Below, one piece after another: positions 35,503 to 46,962 of a stretch of 64,000 nucleotides of DNA. The DNA is from Hawksworthiomyces lignivorus (Eukaryota > Ascomycota > Sordariomycetes > Ophiostomatales > Ophiostomataceae), in the NCBI GenBank assembly GCA_002917075.1, contig NTMA01000026.1, forward strand, positions 248,001 to 312,000, written 5' to 3'. The translations under genes were made by a program, and so were the position numbers. Position 1 is the first letter of the stretch, and each line of letters begins with the position of its first letter. The notes under the pieces were generated by a model, which saw only the letters and a program-made list of their open reading frames with translations, had not been told where the DNA came from and searched no databases.

Positions 35503-35979
35503 TTGCTAAAATACCTTCACAAATAGCCATAATGCCTTCAAAGTGGACCTAATAACTGGGTCTGCTGACACATTCACCCAAAGATACATTTATTCCTTCA
35601 GGAAAATGTATAGACTTTAAAGTATATGAAAAACAACTGTAATTTGTATATGAGGCCCTGAACACGTCCTGAATATACCTTAACGTATAGCACTCGACAA
35701 AGTTCATAACGTATAATAATAGTAGTTATTTTTTTTAAAATAATAAAAAAATACAATAGAAGTGAACAACTTTTCTTTAATTTTTATTAAATTTAAAACA
35801 AACTATAAACAAGTTAAACAACAAAATTGAAAGTCAAGAACGTTATACCTTAACAAAAAACTTCAAAATCTAAATATTTTCCTTGGTGTGTAAGTATTTT
35901 TTAGACGGATGTGTCAGCAGACCCAGTTATTAGGTCCACTTTGAAGGCATTATAGCTATTTGTGAAGGCATTTTAGCGA
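35503..35979. mobile_element. MITE-like element with ~70-bp terminal inverted repeats
   Basis: The arms at about 35503-35575 and 35907-35979 are inverted repeats of each other over about 70 bp. The outer end reads T(T/C)GCTAAAAT and the inner end ...GGTCTGCTGACACAT. Only three clear mismatches are visible in the outer part, all transitions. The ~330 bp interior is very A/T-rich and has no coding frame. Structure and size fit a non-autonomous DNA transposon. I cannot identify a convincing target-site duplication, and no transposase lies in the window. The element sits in the upstream flank of the transcription factor. Confidence 0.8.
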
Positions 35980-37086
35980 TCCTCTATTTGAATCGCTTCC
36001 ACTAAACCCTCTATGCTTAAGAAACTCGAAATGGCTCTCTGCCTAGCACTATTTGAGTTGCAAATCTTGGAGCTAAAAAATCATATCAGTCGCTGACAAA
36101 TCTTACAGTAATTAAGAGCAAATAAAACCATTGATCCGTATTACAACACTTCTGTTATAAAACACGAATCTTGTCATTTTGTCTCGAGGGTCAAGCACAG
36201 GCGCTGCACACCCGCGGTACTGGCGCTAAGCACCTCTGCACTGGCGCTGAACACCTCTGCACAAGGTAGACTCTGTCTACGCCACACTGGTATGTGTATC
36301 GTTTTAAAGACGGTAAATTTTGTATACCATAAAGGACAGGAGGAAGGGGTCCCAAATTTAGTCCCAGCAACCTCTGTAGGGCCAACGACTTGACGACATC
36401 GTTCTATTTGACTCTCTGTGTTGATGTTCTTACGAGTTTCTATAAATCTGGTGTTTTCCTTATAGTTGAGGGTTGTTGAGATTCTCTTTCAAAATAACAA
36501 ATCTCTTTGTCACTTATTGTTCTAAGAACATTTGGTTTCTTCATTCAGGTCTTCAATAATCTGTCTTCGGCGTTATGGGTTCTTGTAAGACAACTCGGAG
36601 AAAGAAAGTCATTCGAAAAAAGAAAGCCATTGATCCTAACAACGTGATTGCTTTGGCTTTGGAGAATGAACTATTCGACCGATCTATAATTAGTCTTTAT
36701 CGTGTTTGAAGACAACTGAAACCAGAAAGTAAAATGTTATATGATCGAGACTTATAGATATAAAATACATAAATTGACTTTTATTTTCAAGTTTTATAAA
36801 ATAGTAACTAACCAAAAAAAGCTATCTGAAAAGATATCTTGAATCAGATCCAAAAGACATACAAATCTTAAAACATTTTGTTGAGACGATGTAGTTTAGA
36901 ATAAAAGGACAACTTAATAAAAAGACTAAAAGAACAATACCTTGTAATGTATGAATTAGACTACATCGAATCTATAATGTATGAGAACAAAAGAACCATG
37001 TTATTATTCCCGAAGAAGTTAAACGTTTTATAACTTTAATAAGTTTATTTTATTTGTATATACTATTAATATTATATACTATATTA
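35980..37086. other. A/T-rich region left of the LysM relic
   Basis: Contains one copy of a dispersed repeat (36183-36290, listed separately). A short frame at about 36574-36710 begins MGSCKTTRRKK and has KAIDPNNVIALALENELF; it has coding-like composition but no identity. From about 36720 to 37085 the sequence is extremely A/T-rich, then switches sharply to G/C-rich coding sequence. Confidence 0.4.
36183..36290 (-). repeat. Dispersed repeat, copy A (inverted)
   Basis: On the minus strand this reads ...GTGCAGAGGTGTTCAGCGCCAGTGCAGAGGTGCTTAGCGCC... and ends near CTTGACCC. The same order of motifs appears at 45645-45740 and 58245-58345. An internal ~22-bp unit (GCAGAGGTG-YTYAGCGCCAGT) is tandemly doubled here. 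Family unknown. Confidence 0.55.
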
Positions 37087-38864
37087 TTTCTGGCTTTAAC
37101 GACACGACGTCAAAGGTCAGCCCCAACATCAGCATTGTCGCGCTCGTGTGCGTCTTCGACAACCACTACACCATATCCAACGACGACACGTGTGACTCCA
37201 TTGTACGCGCCCACCAGGTCTCCAGCGCCACGCTGTTTGCTAACAACCCAGATCTCACCGACTGCCGTTCCACCCTCCCTCCCGGTACCGTCTTGTGTCT
37301 CCCGCAGGCCTGTGACGTGCTCTGGCAGGTCCAGTCCAGCGACACCTGTCTGTCCATCACCAACACCACCAACAACACCATTGCCGACATCGTCTCCTTC
37401 AACACGATGCTCACGTGGAACTGCTCCAACCTACAACCCGACCCCCAACTACCTTCTTGGGGCGCCACCCTCTGTGTGTCCACGTCGGGAGACACCTACG
37501 ACGGTATCGTCGCCTCCAACACCAGCGTTGACGACAATGGTGGCGGCAACAACGGCTACGCCGACTCAAATGCTCCTGCCATCGACCCGCCCGCCGGCTC
37601 CACCGTCGCCCCGGGTACCGATGCGACCCTCTGTGTCGCCTGATACGTCGACGACGCGACCCTGCTCTGTGTACAGATCTGTCTGGCACAGGATATTCCC
37701 ATCAGCCTCTTGACCCGGACCCGGACCAACCCCAGCCTGCATGTGTCCTCCTGCGACGCCGACCTCGTCAAAGGCCGCGCCTATTGCATCCGGCCCATTG
37801 TCATTGGAGATCCGTCTGCCACGACAACCGCATCCGCCACGTCCTCGGCTACGTCGTCTGCAACACCGTCTAGCACCGCGTTGCCCGTCTCGCTCGACGA
37901 CAAGTGTGGCGCCGCGTCCTCTGTCAATGCCACGTACCTTGACAGCACCTTTGGCGACTGCTGTGGCCCTTCAGGCACCTGCGGTACCTCTACCGCGTTT
38001 TGTGGCGGTCGGCAAGAATGCCAGGCCAAGTTTGGTGTGTGCAACCCAATCTCGACGGACGGAAAGTGTGGTGCGAACTCGGCCGTCAACGCCATTTGCC
38101 TCTACAACGCATACGGTAACTGCTGTGCCGCAAACGGCACGTGTGGTAAGACAACTACGTTTTACAGCACCGACGAGGGCTGCCAGTCCGACTTTGGTAC
38201 GTGCGTGAACCGCATCTCCACGGACGGAAAATGCGGTGCCGCCTCCGCCAATGACGCCACTTGCCTTGACAACGCTTTTGGCGACTGCTACGGTCCTTTG
38301 GGTACATGCGGTAGTTCTACGGCTTTCTGTGGTGGCCGCCAGGGATGCCAGGCCAAGTACGACGTCTACAACCCAATCTCGACGGACGAAAAGTACGGGT
38401 CCAACTCGGCCGTGAATACCATCTGCCTCTACAACGCCTATGGTGACTGCTGCGGTGCCGATGGTACGTGTGGCAAGACCACTGCGTTCTGCAACACCGA
38501 CGAGGGCTGCCAGACGGACTTTGGTACGTGTGTGAACCGCGTGTCAACTGATGGCAAGTGTGGTGTCGCCTCGGCCACCGATGTTACCTGTCTCGGCAGT
38601 ACGTTTGGCAACTACTGTGGCCCCACAGACACGTGTGGTAACACGTCGGCCTTTTGTACGGGCCGTTTGGGCTGTCAGACCAAGTACGGAGCCTGTACGC
38701 TCGTGTCAACGGACGACAAGTGCGACGCCGCCTCCAGTAACAATGAAATGTGTCTCTATAGTGCCTTTGGCGATTGTTGCTCGGCCGTCGGTATATGTGG
38801 TACGTCGACGGCGGCCTGTGCGTTGACATCAGGATGTCAGCCCAACTTTGGCACCTGTAAGTAA
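37087..38864 (+). pseudogene. LysM / chitin-binding (CBM18) repeat protein, decayed
   Basis: One frame runs from about 37087 to TAA at 38864. The N-terminal ~190 codons form LysM-type modules (TISNDDTCDSIVRAHQV..., VQSSDTCLSITN...). An in-frame TGA at 37641-37643 interrupts a third, which resumes (SSCDADLVKGRAYC). After a Thr/Ser/Ala linker come six hevein-like chitin-binding modules of ~54 residues, in three alternating A-B pairs. Type A ends GGRQ-x-CQAK; type B has TDEGCQ-x-DFGTC. Six expected cysteines are tyrosine, all TAC codons. The start and secretion signal are missing: upstream sequence is A/T-rich and non-coding. Related LysM-CBM18 proteins are secreted and bind chitin. The stop and broken disulphides indicate a pseudogene. 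Confidence 0.8.
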
Positions 38865-40363
38865 GATAAGGTCTCCATTGAAAACTGTATCTTTTATGTA
38901 ATTTCGTAATATTATTCAATGATTTTTTGTCTAAATTTAAACATTTTCGAGACGCGTGAAGTTGGTGATTAGGTTAAGTTACACTCTTTGGCGCGGGACG
39001 AACCGTTGTCTAAATCGGGTTTAGTGGCCCAAAAATGGAAGGCACGAAAGTAGGAGGAAGACGCAACTAACACCACATCGCGAGCCAGCCATTTCCTTGA
39101 ATCTTATTGTGTTTTGTGAACCAAAAGCGCTCAAGTATATTTTTTTCATTTCAAGTTATTATTTATCCTTTTTTTTGTTTTTTGTTTTTTGGCGGGGATC
39201 TTTTTTAATTTTATTTTATTCTTTTTTTCTTTTATATCTTGTATTGAAAAAAATAATATTTAAACAAAATTATAAGGAAAAAGAAAGAAGAAAAAAAAGA
39301 CGAATGATAATGTAGGTTTATCAAAGACATAATAAGGATCTAACAATCTAAAAGTATAATTAAATTTAAACTTTTACCTTATTGAGGTCTTGTACGTTCT
39401 TTTGTCTATAAGAAGATGATTCGTGATAAAAGGTTTCAAAGGTCAAATGTACGCAAATTTAGTATATGATGTTCGTCTTTTAATAGGTCTCAAGGAGGAT
39501 ATGTCGTATATCATTCTCAAGTAAGTAAGTGAATTATTAATAAGAAATGTTACGTATTTTAAAGACAAAGACCGAAGACAGTCACGAGAATCTACTTAGT
39601 ATTACTTTGTATATAGTGACAAAAAATATCTATATGTCTCTATTTGTCTGTGTTGTGAACTTGTGACTTCTTCGTTAATATATGTCGATGAGGTTGTATT
39701 CGAACAATTACAAAAAAGGAATAGTTCACTTTATATTTAACGTTAAATTAGATTAGGTCTTGGTTTTCTCCACAGTCAACAGACACGAAACGGGACCGAT
39801 TGTCCATTCTTTTTGTCATTTTACTATTGTGTAGGGTTTTCTCCTCTTTCTTTTTTACGTAGTACTACTATAGATTATTCACGTCCAGGTATCGATGTAA
39901 TATGTGGTACAACGTTGTTCGTCGATTTTTTAAGACAACAACGACACTAAAAATTCGTAATATTTTCGTATTTCGTCTCGTATACGTTTCGACATTTCGT
40001 CTGTCCTCAATTCGTCCACTACAATCTCTTATATTATACATCGTTCATCAATTTCACATAATTACGACTCGTTTCGTCGAGTTGTTTAACAATATAGACA
40101 AATATGACTCAAAGGTTTCGGTATAATCGGACAAATTTCCAATCCTCTACGAAACGTCGTACGTCAAGCCCGACGACTTTTAGACTTGGGATAATATACA
40201 ACACACGATAGAGGAAATAAACGTTTTGGAAAACATCATCAGTCTCGACGACGTATTGACGATACGTGAAATACTTCGGTTCGTAAGACTCGAACTATTT
40301 TGTTGACACGACGACAATCAAAACGACGACTCTCTAACAATGATTAACGCAATTGGATAAGAT
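38865..40363. other. A/T-rich then CpG-rich non-coding stretch
   Basis: From 38870 to about 39350 the sequence is A/T-rich with long T runs. From about 39380 the composition changes: CpG becomes frequent and GpC almost absent, continuing through the ankyrin relic. Short frames here (for example about 39902-40126) have no recognisable domain. Confidence 0.4.
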
Positions 40364-41896
40364 CACGTACGAATCCTCGAGATGTTGTTCGACTATCTCG
40401 ACGTATTGACACATAAACAACGTAAGGACGTCAAGAAGAATTACGACTTGGAAGAAAAGTACGAAGCGAATACCGGAACCGTTTGAGATACGTCTCTGAC
40501 CGTCGTTTGCTTATACACGCATATAGATATGGTGTGGTTATTGTTGGCGAAGATGTCCGAGGTCGACATCAACGTTTACGACAACTACGGGTACACGTCG
40601 TTGTAGATCGTAGCTCGACATACGCGACGGACGATACCGAGTGTCGATAGAGACAAATACGACGTGAGTCCAACAAAGGTAACAGTCATGGATGAGGAGT
40701 CTGAACGTCGCGTCGAGATTGTACGATTGTTGTTGACCGACGACGTCAACAAGGAGACTCCGAATAAAAGCTTTGTACGCGTAAGGCAAACCACAAAGAA
40801 GGCGTTCGATGCATGTCAAAGTACATGGAACGAGAACGGTTTTCTCGACTTGTGGATGTTAGTCGATCGGTCGCGCGGCATTGACAACGTGTTGATTCAG
40901 ACACTCATTCGACCAACGGACAACGACATCAGGCTGACACGTATGTTGATCGACGACGTCGGTCTCGATGTTCACAAGGGCTATTTTTCTCTTATAACGA
41001 CTTTTGACGATCGAGACAAAAACGACGTCGTCGACGATGTCGACGACGAGGAAACAAAACTCTTTATTGAGACAGAGAGGAAAAAAACATCGTTCGTCTT
41101 CGACGTGGGTCGTGAGACGGTCTTTGTTATCAATTGCGTCATTATAAATATTATCAACGTCGAGGAGAAACGTGTCTACGAATCGAGTCAAGGTCTCGAT
41201 ATCTATCTAACTCCGTTGATAACTACGACGTTATATCGTAACGTCGTTGGTATTATAATATTGTTTGAGACTTCGAACGCGAATTTTTATTCAGATCTTG
41301 TCGTCTCTTGTATCTTTGTCAATCTTGATGTCTTGGATTCAAAGATCGTCGTTGTTTTGATAAAAACGATCATCATACGATCGTTGTACGTAATCATAAT
41401 CGATCGTGTAAATAAACGTGTTCGTGTTTTTCATCTTCGAAAATCGAAATTTTATCGACAAATGGTTTTAATGGACGAGATCGACGAAATTAAGTACAAA
41501 AATAAAATTCGTGAACGAGATCGATTATTAGACGAATTCGACGAATCATTCGAACATCTCGTAAATTCGAACATAATACGAGTCATATTCGATTACAAAA
41601 TCATCAACGAGATCACACATAAGACGTATCTTCACGACTACGTGATTACGATATAATTGTTGACGACCGACGTCGATGTCTACGTCGCCACAATCAACGT
41701 CACACATCCACACGAAGACATACACTACACGTCACTACAACTAGACACACGTTTCGACCATTTGTCGATATTGCGTATATTGTTTGACGTCGACGTTGAC
41801 CCACGTCCACCCGTTTCTCACATCGAACACAACGTCTTCTTTTCTATATTTGTCTCGTTGTTACGATTGTGTTCGAAAACGAAACGTTATAACTGA
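40364..41896 (+). pseudogene. Ankyrin-repeat protein relic in a CpG-rich, GpC-poor island
   Basis: One frame stays recognisable over ~510 codons with only three stops (TGA 40484-40486, TAG 40604-40606, TAA 41654-41656). The clearest ankyrin units are VRILEMLFDYLDV, then TSLTVVCLYTHIDMVWLLLA followed by EVDINVYDNYGYTSL, then RRVEIVRLLLTDDVN, and near the end TSLQLDTRFDHLSILRILFD. These fit the repeat pattern G-x-TPL-x-x-A...IV-x-LLL-x-x-x-(V/A)D(V/I)N. Between 40845 and 41580 the repeats are hard to align. No start codon or promoter is evident. Base usage is unlike any other gene in the window: nearly all C residues are in ACG/TCG/ACA/TCA contexts. I read it as a decayed member of a fungal ankyrin family; a foreign origin is possible but unproven. 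Confidence 0.6.
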
Positions 41897-42580
41897 CAAC
41901 ACGATCGGATGTACCACCTCGAAGTAATTACTATCGACATAAACATTGACATCGTTGAAATGACGAATCTACTTCGCGACTTGTTTTGACTAAACACGAA
42001 TAATACAAAAGATGAAACGACACGACTCGTACGCATCAACGAAACAGACACAGACGACAACACGACGTTGTACTAAGCCATGAGATACGACCTGCCACAC
42101 ACACAAACGACGCTACTAACACTCGATACACGTCCAAATGCCTTCAATAACGTAGACGAGGTTCCCACGTAAGACACGCCACCGACAACGACGCGGCGAA
42201 ACAAGCGTTCCCGGAGCCTGGAGTAATCGGAAGGAGGACGGCAAGGTTGTTTAGGGAAAAAGAAAAATAAAGTAGAAAATCCAACCTCCCAACTTAGTTC
42301 AAGAATTATTAGTCAGATTAATTGTACCTCTTACAGCCCTTCCTCTGTCAGTCGAAATTCTCTTTTACCAGCCAGTACAGGTGGTTGTACGAGTGCATTA
42401 CTCGATAAATCAAGTTCGTAGCGGCGACAATATTCTCCACGACAAACTTAATTTTGCCAACCGTCTTTTGCTCAGAAGCGACTTCCAGAAGAGAAATTCG
42501 CCTCGAGACAAGCCAGGAAGGTCGTACAGGAAGCGCTGCAACTGGAAATCAGATGAGCCAATTGCTGCTCATAATGCCCA
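41897..42580. other. End of the CpG-rich island and spacer
   Basis: The CpG-rich, GpC-poor composition continues to about 42180-42240, then reverts to normal. No gene recognised before 42581, although upstream codons of the next gene could extend into 42450-42580. Confidence 0.35.
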
Positions 42581-45294
42581 ATGTGCACATTCGGGCGTCA
42601 AAGAGTCGTCGGCGCTCTGGCCAGCGCCGTTCAGCTCTTCGACACATCCCTCACGTATTCATACCGAGCATGCAGCTTCATTTCTGCTTTGAAGTATTCC
42701 AGGGAGGATGCTTTACTGCTCCACAATGGTAAGCCTTACACCATATTCATCAAGTGGTTACTAGTACATGCAGTATGTGGTAGTTCTCGCCAATACTTAA
42801 CGTTCTCGGTCATTGCAGCCCTTCAGGAAGTCAACGCTCTCATGTTGGACCTCCAGAGATATGCGGCAGAGGCTCAACGATCGTCATCCACAGCCTCACT
42901 GCAGCAAAGTCAGCTCCCACACTCCATCGCCCAGATTTCCCACCAGTTCTCTCATGACATGGTCACTCTACGTAAGCTCCTTCCGAGGGACTTATCGGCA
43001 TCTTTTCTGAGACAGGTGGGATTTGTTCTCCGGAAGAGAGAGATAGAGATAGTTCTCCAACGGTTGGAGCAGCGAAAGAGCGCGGCGACTTTGGCTTTAG
43101 AAATTATCGGGAGGTAAAGACGCCGTTCTGTTCAGACCTCTACTGCTCGCGCAGCAAGGAGATGCAGGCCTTGCCAATGGCTGACTTCGAGATATTTAGG
43201 ATTAACGGCATCAGACTTAATGACGGCATTTTTTCACTAAGGAGTGAGATGCAGCGTTTTTCTGTCGAACAGAATGCGCTGTTCGAGGCTCACAACCGAG
43301 AGTACGATACCGCTCTCTTAAAGTCCCAGCAGCGAGAGGCCGAGACGACTGCCTCGCTTCAGGAGCTACGTAACATAATGGCTCGTAGTGACGCAGAAGC
43401 AACTCATCGCCACGAGACACTGACAGCCGCGGCGGACTTCCAAAGTGACCAAGTCAGCACGATTCTAGCGCGCCAAAGCGAAGTTCTGTCATCGTCTCGG
43501 AGACTGGAGGCAGCTATACTCTCTCACATAGAGACCCAGTCGTTTCGAGAATCACAGATGCCGACGCACATTCGGAATGCTGCAATGGTGGCAGTCAAAG
43601 CAAATCTTGCAGCCGAGAACGCCGACTTGCTAGCTCGTCTTGTGCGAGCCGAACTGAAACAACAGCTTGAACCGCTCCTCGGTCAGTTTGACGCAGTTAG
43701 AGAGTACATCGACCGGGTTGCCGTTGCAATCGCCACCAAAGCCGACGCAGAGTCTCTTTTTCAAATGAGAGAACCTAATATCTCGGTGTCTGCGATCCAG
43801 AATGATATACACGATGAACTGATCAACTCAGAAAAGCCGCCGGACAATACTAAGACCCACGTTGATTCTCGGACCACATCGTGTGATGATGCTGTTTCCA
43901 CAGTGTTGACAAACGTCTCGTTATTCTCGTTCCTATATGAGACCCAGATCATACTAGGTAAACTAATTGTTCGGTTGAGGACCTATCGACAACGACGACC
44001 TGGTGCCGACAACCAAACAAAATTATTTCAGTTACAGATTGATTTTATTCCCCGACCATGGCTCTGCTCTTGGGGTCTTTCTGCCTTCTATTTGTCGGGA
44101 CCTAATCGTCGCGGCTACTACAGTCTCTGTCCCAACATTTCTGCGTTTGGTATAATACCACCGAATTCCCGATTGTATCACGTAATACATATTGATGATA
44201 AAGCTGGGTTGAGAATGATGGTAGAACAGCGCCAAATAAGCCTTCTAGACAGGAACGAAAGCGGAATCAACCTGCTCCATGTACGCTGCATAATTTCTAC
44301 ATATAAGGAATATTTATCCGTTGATAGTGATCTTTGTAGATGTCGATTATATGGAAGGCGCCATCCATATGCCAATACCTCCTCCAAGACACAGGCTATG
44401 GCGAACATCTTGTGGAATTGGCAGCTCTCGAAACTTCTGGGTGGTCCCTCCTCGGGGATTTTGTTCCAGCTGCTACTCCCGAAGTTGCTGCAAACATTCT
44501 CTCACATCTCAAAAACCTTAACGTCGAATGGAACAGAGAGCATGAACACTTTGTTTGGCATAATTTCTACAATTTCTGGCGGCTCCAAGGTGGTCAGCGT
44601 ATGTCGTTCCTACACCGAGCTATCGGGGAAGCCCGCCTTCTCATGGAATATGGGGCCGTGTTGCAACCTTTCAATTGGGGACAATGGGTATACATGAACA
44701 GACGAGAAGACTTGCTGAAAAATGTCTTCATGATACAGCTTTATCTAAACACGGGGGGAAACCCAAATCTGAGTAGCGAAGATAGTGCCCCTCCTCTCTT
44801 AGTCTCTATGTGTTTGATATCTAACATCTTTGCGCGGCTCTAGTGTGCAAGGTCCGGGAGAGACCGAAGAGGATAGCAAAGAGGATAGCGAAGAGAATAT
44901 CAGTAAGAATAGCGGAGAGGACAGCGGAGGGGATAGTGGAGAGGAGAGTGAACAGGAGAATGAAGAGGAGGGCGAAGAAAAGAGCTACGGTTTCTATGAG
45001 CTAAAGGAGCTTTGTATAGAGCTTCTCTTTACTTTAATCTTATTTGGAGTAGACGTTTACTATATCCCAGATTTGAATAATTGTCCTGGATGCACCTGGA
45101 CCTTTGGCAACATTGCATTTATGTTTGGTATTGACGACATCTGGGCTCGAGCATTGGAGAGATCCGGATTGGACGTCGACTTCGTATACCAGGAGATGGA
45201 CCGACGGCGGACTGAACACCGCAGGCTGCGTGGTGCAGTGCGGACTGGCGTTGATGTCGAACCTTTCTTGAGCGGAATCCATCCTCCGAGATAA
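42581..45294 (+). CDS. Large protein with STAND-type N-terminal helical domain, coiled coil and ankyrin-like C-terminus
   Basis: Five exons join in phase (42581-42728, 42819-43113, 43200-44280, 44340-44809, 44844-45294) to 814 residues. Residues ~10-60 (VVGALASAVQLFDTSLTYSY...) resemble the amphipathic N-terminal domain that begins many fungal STAND/ankyrin proteins. A ~220-residue helical, coiled-coil-prone part follows. Then comes a region with FQLQIDFIPRPWL and the ankyrin-like GLRMMVEQRQISLLDRNESGINLLH. An acidic E/D/S-rich insert (about 44860-44990) and a C-terminal segment (ALERSGLDVDFVYQEMDRRRTEHRRLR) common in this family complete it. The last intron is only 34 nt (44810-44843) but has a CTAAC branch motif and restores frame. 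The role is unknown; such proteins occur in fungal self/non-self recognition families. The start Met is the least certain part. Confidence 0.65.
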
Positions 45295-45644
45295 GGTATA
45301 GGAGGCGAGTAGAAAAAAGCAGAATGTCTGGAGACACAAGATAGACTTAGAATAATGAAGAGCACTAGGCGGGACCGGCATCCCCTATCGCTCCCTCGTA
45401 AACTAGCCCCAAGAGAATAACAGCTACGCCAATGCCCGGGTCTGTGGGCAGCAGAAGATTTGGATATGGGTTTCCACAGCCCCACATACGCATGTAAGGA
45501 CGGCCGTGTCATGATTGAGGCGTGTGTGATATCCGGTATAGTTTCCGTGTCCCGATCGGGCAAAGGCAAGGATATGACAAGACAAAATCTTTTCAAGTCT
45601 CCTGTTATAGTTGATATGCTACAAGACGCGCAGGTAGCATAGGT

Positions 45645-45740
45645 AGTGTAGGCAGCGCAACCTGTGCAGAGGTCTTTAGCGTCAATGCCAGAGTGTACAG
45701 TGACGGTGCTTGGTCCCCGAAGGCAGCTCGTGATTTACAG
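45645..45740 (+). repeat. Dispersed repeat, copy B
   Basis: Shares GCG-Y-AACCTG-Y-GCAGAGGT-S-TTTAG with copy C at 58245-58345, and the later order ...GGTGYTTGRYCCCC...AAGG...GTGATTT. Diverged; no coding content. Confidence 0.5.
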
Positions 45741-46810
45741 GAGACAAGATGAGCATATTCACGTGGCATAACATACGCAAATTAATCATGTAGCAACACC
45801 ATGGCTGTATTCTTTCTGTATGCCGCAGAACTCCAAGCAATGTTCCGTAATAATCACCTCGATAGATACACGCTTGCCGTCATCCACCGCATGGAAAAAG
45901 AAGGTGCTGTAAGGCTGCGTGTAGACAAGTCGACATAAGGTGAGTCTAGTTACATTAAGAAGGACAAAATAATTTGTCTGTAACAGCCCTTCTTCGTGCT
46001 CTGGCAAAACCTTATTCGATATCCCAATATTGATTTGTCCCGGAAAGTTTTATCGGACTTGAAACTGCCCATTTGTTCGGGCATCAACCTCGTTTCAGGA
46101 CAGAATCGCATGAAATATATTTCTCTTTAAAAAAAATTAATCGCAATGCTAAAGCAGATTATCGTGCTTTACCATCTTTCAATTCCTGCACCCAGTCTCA
46201 GAAGAACCATCTATATATACTTTCACTTATGAAACTCGGCTTCAACGACGTGCATCTTCTGACATGAATAGTTCTCGATCCAGGAAGAAGAGAGTTGAAG
46301 ACATGGCTTTAACTGAACACAAAGAGTGCAAATTACGCTCTTCTGTCGCACACTTTGGGGAGGGGGGATCCCCACGATGAAGTTGCCTACGATGACATGA
46401 TTGCTGGCGGCTAGAACAGAAAAAAATAGAGGGGGGGATACAAAAAGCTCACTGAATGTTGCCGACAAGAATGGTGTGAAGGAATGCCCGCGGCAGTTGT
46501 CCACGGGGAGAAGCAGCGCCACAAACCAACGAAGTCGACGACTTGGAGACCGATGTTTACGGTCGCAAGACTGTGAAGTTTTGGATATGTGTATGCCGAA
46601 TATCAGCTCTATATACATCACGAATGTGCTCGTTGAGAGTTTACTCTTTACGAGGTACGTCTGTGCTGCCCTTGCTCCAACCTGCTTAGTGGGTATGCAT
46701 TTCGTATGGCACTTATGGCACAGCCACAAGGCCTCATTGCCAATTATAAATAAATAAACAAATAATAAACAGCTGGCAAGAGGCTCAGCAATTAGTCTAA
46801 AATTAGATTT

Positions 46811-46962
46811 CTATGTGCTAGCCACTGCTATGTTCTAGCACTTTTTTGCGCCAGCCACTCATATGCGCTAACCTCTCTTATATCCCAGCACTTTTTTGTG
46901 CCAGCTGCTCATATGTCCTGACCACTCCTATGTCCTGGCCACTCCCATGTGCTAGCCACTCC
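46811..46962. repeat. Degenerate ~17-bp tandem repeat
   Basis: About eight imperfect units of the form (C/T)TATGT-(S)-CT(A/G)GCCACTC, two of them extended by CACTTTTTTG(C/T)G. The last three units are the most similar. It looks like an old minisatellite. Confidence 0.6.

Noticed and set aside
39097..39315. 72-codon hydrophobic frame
   Set aside because: Arises from T-rich low-complexity DNA; no start context or conservation visible.
39380..42240. The island might be a literally reversed (mirror) sequence, since reversal would swap CpG and GpC
   Set aside because: The forward strand itself encodes recognisable ankyrin repeats in a single frame, which a mirrored sequence would not.
46223..46757. 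Overlapping open frames of 118 and 168 codons on opposite strands
   Set aside because: Neither has domain resemblance, conserved composition or convincing splice context; they shadow each other.
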